From Niastella sp. (GTDB lineage Bacteria; Bacteroidota; Bacteroidia; Chitinophagales; Chitinophagaceae): a stretch of DNA of 5,475 nt. The stretch is taken from assembly GCA_021154515.1 (NCBI GenBank), contig JAJKIL010000378.1:1-5475 (forward strand), written 5' to 3'. Shown one piece after another: positions 4,747 to 5,475 of this stretch (position 1 is the first letter of the stretch; every line of letters starts with the position of its first letter). Under the pieces are notes generated by a model. That model searched no databases and had not been told where the DNA came from. It worked only from the letters and a program-made list of their open reading frames with translations. A program made the position numbers and the translations under genes.

Positions 4747-5475
4747 GTGAAATCAATACAAATTGTAATATCATTATTGTTTGCGGGCGCTACCGGGCTA
4801 GCGCAAACAAATAGTTCAAACGCAATTGCACCCTATGATCAAAATATACCCGGCAGTTCCGTATCGTTCAGCATGGTGCCTGTACAGGCCGGCAGTTTTA
4901 ATATGGGCAGCCCCGCTGGTGAAGCAGGGCGTAAGGCAACAGAAGGACCGGTAAAAAAAGTGCAGCTCGATGCCTTCTGGATGGGCGCCAAAGAAGTGAC
5001 GTACGATGAATTTTTATTGTTCTTCAACGATGAAAACACGCCGCGCGAAACGGAGGTGGATGCCATTACGCGGCCCACTCCGCAGTACATTGACCTGAGC
5101 TGGGGCATGGGCAAACAAGGTGGGTTCCCGGTTAACAGTATGTCGCAATACACGGCTATGATGTACTGCCGCTGGCTGTATAATAAGACCGGTATTTTTT
5201 ATCGCCTGCCTACTGAAGCAGAATGGGAATATGCCTGCAGGGCCGGCAGCACCAGTACTTACTTTTTTGGGAATGATGCTAAACAACTGAATGATTATGC
5301 CTGGTTCGCCGGTAACAGCAACAGGAAATACCAGAAAACAGGACAGAAAAAACCAAACGCCTGGGGATTGTATGATATGCTGGGCAATGTGGGTGAATGG
5401 ACACTTGACCAATACCGGGATGATTCTTTCACTGCCATTGGTTATGCAACATCCAACCCCATCATAGCACCAACG
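4747..5475 (+). CDS. Exported FGE-sulfatase (SUMF1-type) domain protein, 3' truncated by window
   Basis: The frame opens at GTG and runs off the window after 243 codons, so it has no stop here. GTG is chosen because an in-frame TGA lies at 4702-4704, no ATG lies between, and GTG directly begins a signal peptide (MKSIQIVISLL, cut after Ala19-Gln20); the first internal ATG (residue 43) would delete it. There is no lipobox Cys, so it is predicted soluble, periplasmic or secreted. From residue 38 it matches the formylglycine-generating-enzyme/sulfatase-modifying domain: VPVQAGSFNMGS (44-55), FWMGAKEVTYDEF (77-89), RLPTEAEWEYACRAG (153-167) and WGLYDMLGNVGEW (206-218). In true FGE a C-terminal Cys pair and RGGSW-type motif are needed for converting sulfatase Cys/Ser to formylglycine; that part is beyond the window. 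Many Bacteroidetes members, including GldJ/GldK gliding proteins, have the domain without that activity, so enzymatic function is open. Confidence 0.88.
   Translation, partial: MKSIQIVISLLFAGATGLAQTNSSNAIAPYDQNIPGSSVSFSMVPVQAGSFNMGSPAGEAGRKATEGPVKKVQLDAFWMGAKEVTYDEFLLFFNDENTPRETEVDAITRPTPQYIDLSWGMGKQGGFPVNSMSQYTAMMYCRWLYNKTGIFYRLPTEAEWEYACRAGSTSTYFFGNDAKQLNDYAWFAGNSNRKYQKTGQKKPNAWGLYDMLGNVGEWTLDQYRDDSFTAIGYATSNPIIAPT

Noticed and set aside
4839..5412. Two minus-strand frames (104 and 132 codons) opposite the last gene
   Set aside because: They are antisense to clear FGE-domain motifs on the plus strand.

Overview
The window looks like a Bacteroidetes chromosome, probably Chitinophagaceae (Niastella/Chitinophaga-like). 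This is inferred from moderate GC, promoters of the TTTG / TAnnTTTG type in place of sigma70 boxes, no clear Shine-Dalgarno sequences, many small exported proteins with 'AQ'-type signal peptide ends, and products typical of the phylum (a Tat-exported TIM-barrel isomerase, an exported FGE/sulfatase-modifying-factor domain protein). No mobile element, RNA gene or CRISPR array was recognised.

Layout. Positions 2-136 may be the 3' end of an unidentified plus-strand gene. It converges on a small secreted hypothetical protein on the minus strand (131-529), and both use the palindrome TTATAA as stop codon. A 467-bp divergent intergenic region (530-996) follows, with a LacI-type operator-like palindrome and promoter boxes. 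Next is pdxA (997-2097, plus), the pyridoxal-phosphate biosynthesis dehydrogenase; it is monocistronic and closed by a strong intrinsic terminator. The stretch 2098-2781 is mostly non-coding. It holds an array of four degenerate repeats of about 48-59 bp (2161-2345), a possible 47-residue protein on the minus strand (2440-2583), and an AT-rich region of nested inverted repeats (2619-2692).

Two minus-strand genes follow: a LolA-like exported protein (2782-3495, start better placed at 3480) with its own near-consensus promoter, and a Tat-exported hydroxypyruvate-isomerase-like TIM-barrel protein (3556-4476). The divergent 270-bp region up to 4746 carries GGCAGT-type tandem and inverted repeats and a second LacI-type operator-like box. 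The last gene (from a GTG at 4747, running off the window) is an exported FGE-sulfatase domain protein.

How the genes relate. No shared pathway is evident. PdxA is housekeeping vitamin B6 synthesis; the other products are envelope or periplasmic proteins. The two LacI-like boxes (about 671-684 and 4656-4669, 11 of 14 bases identical) hint at sugar-responsive control of the flanking genes, but that is inference. The least explained parts are the degenerate repeat array, the 47-residue ORF and the inverted-repeat region between pdxA and the LolA-like gene.
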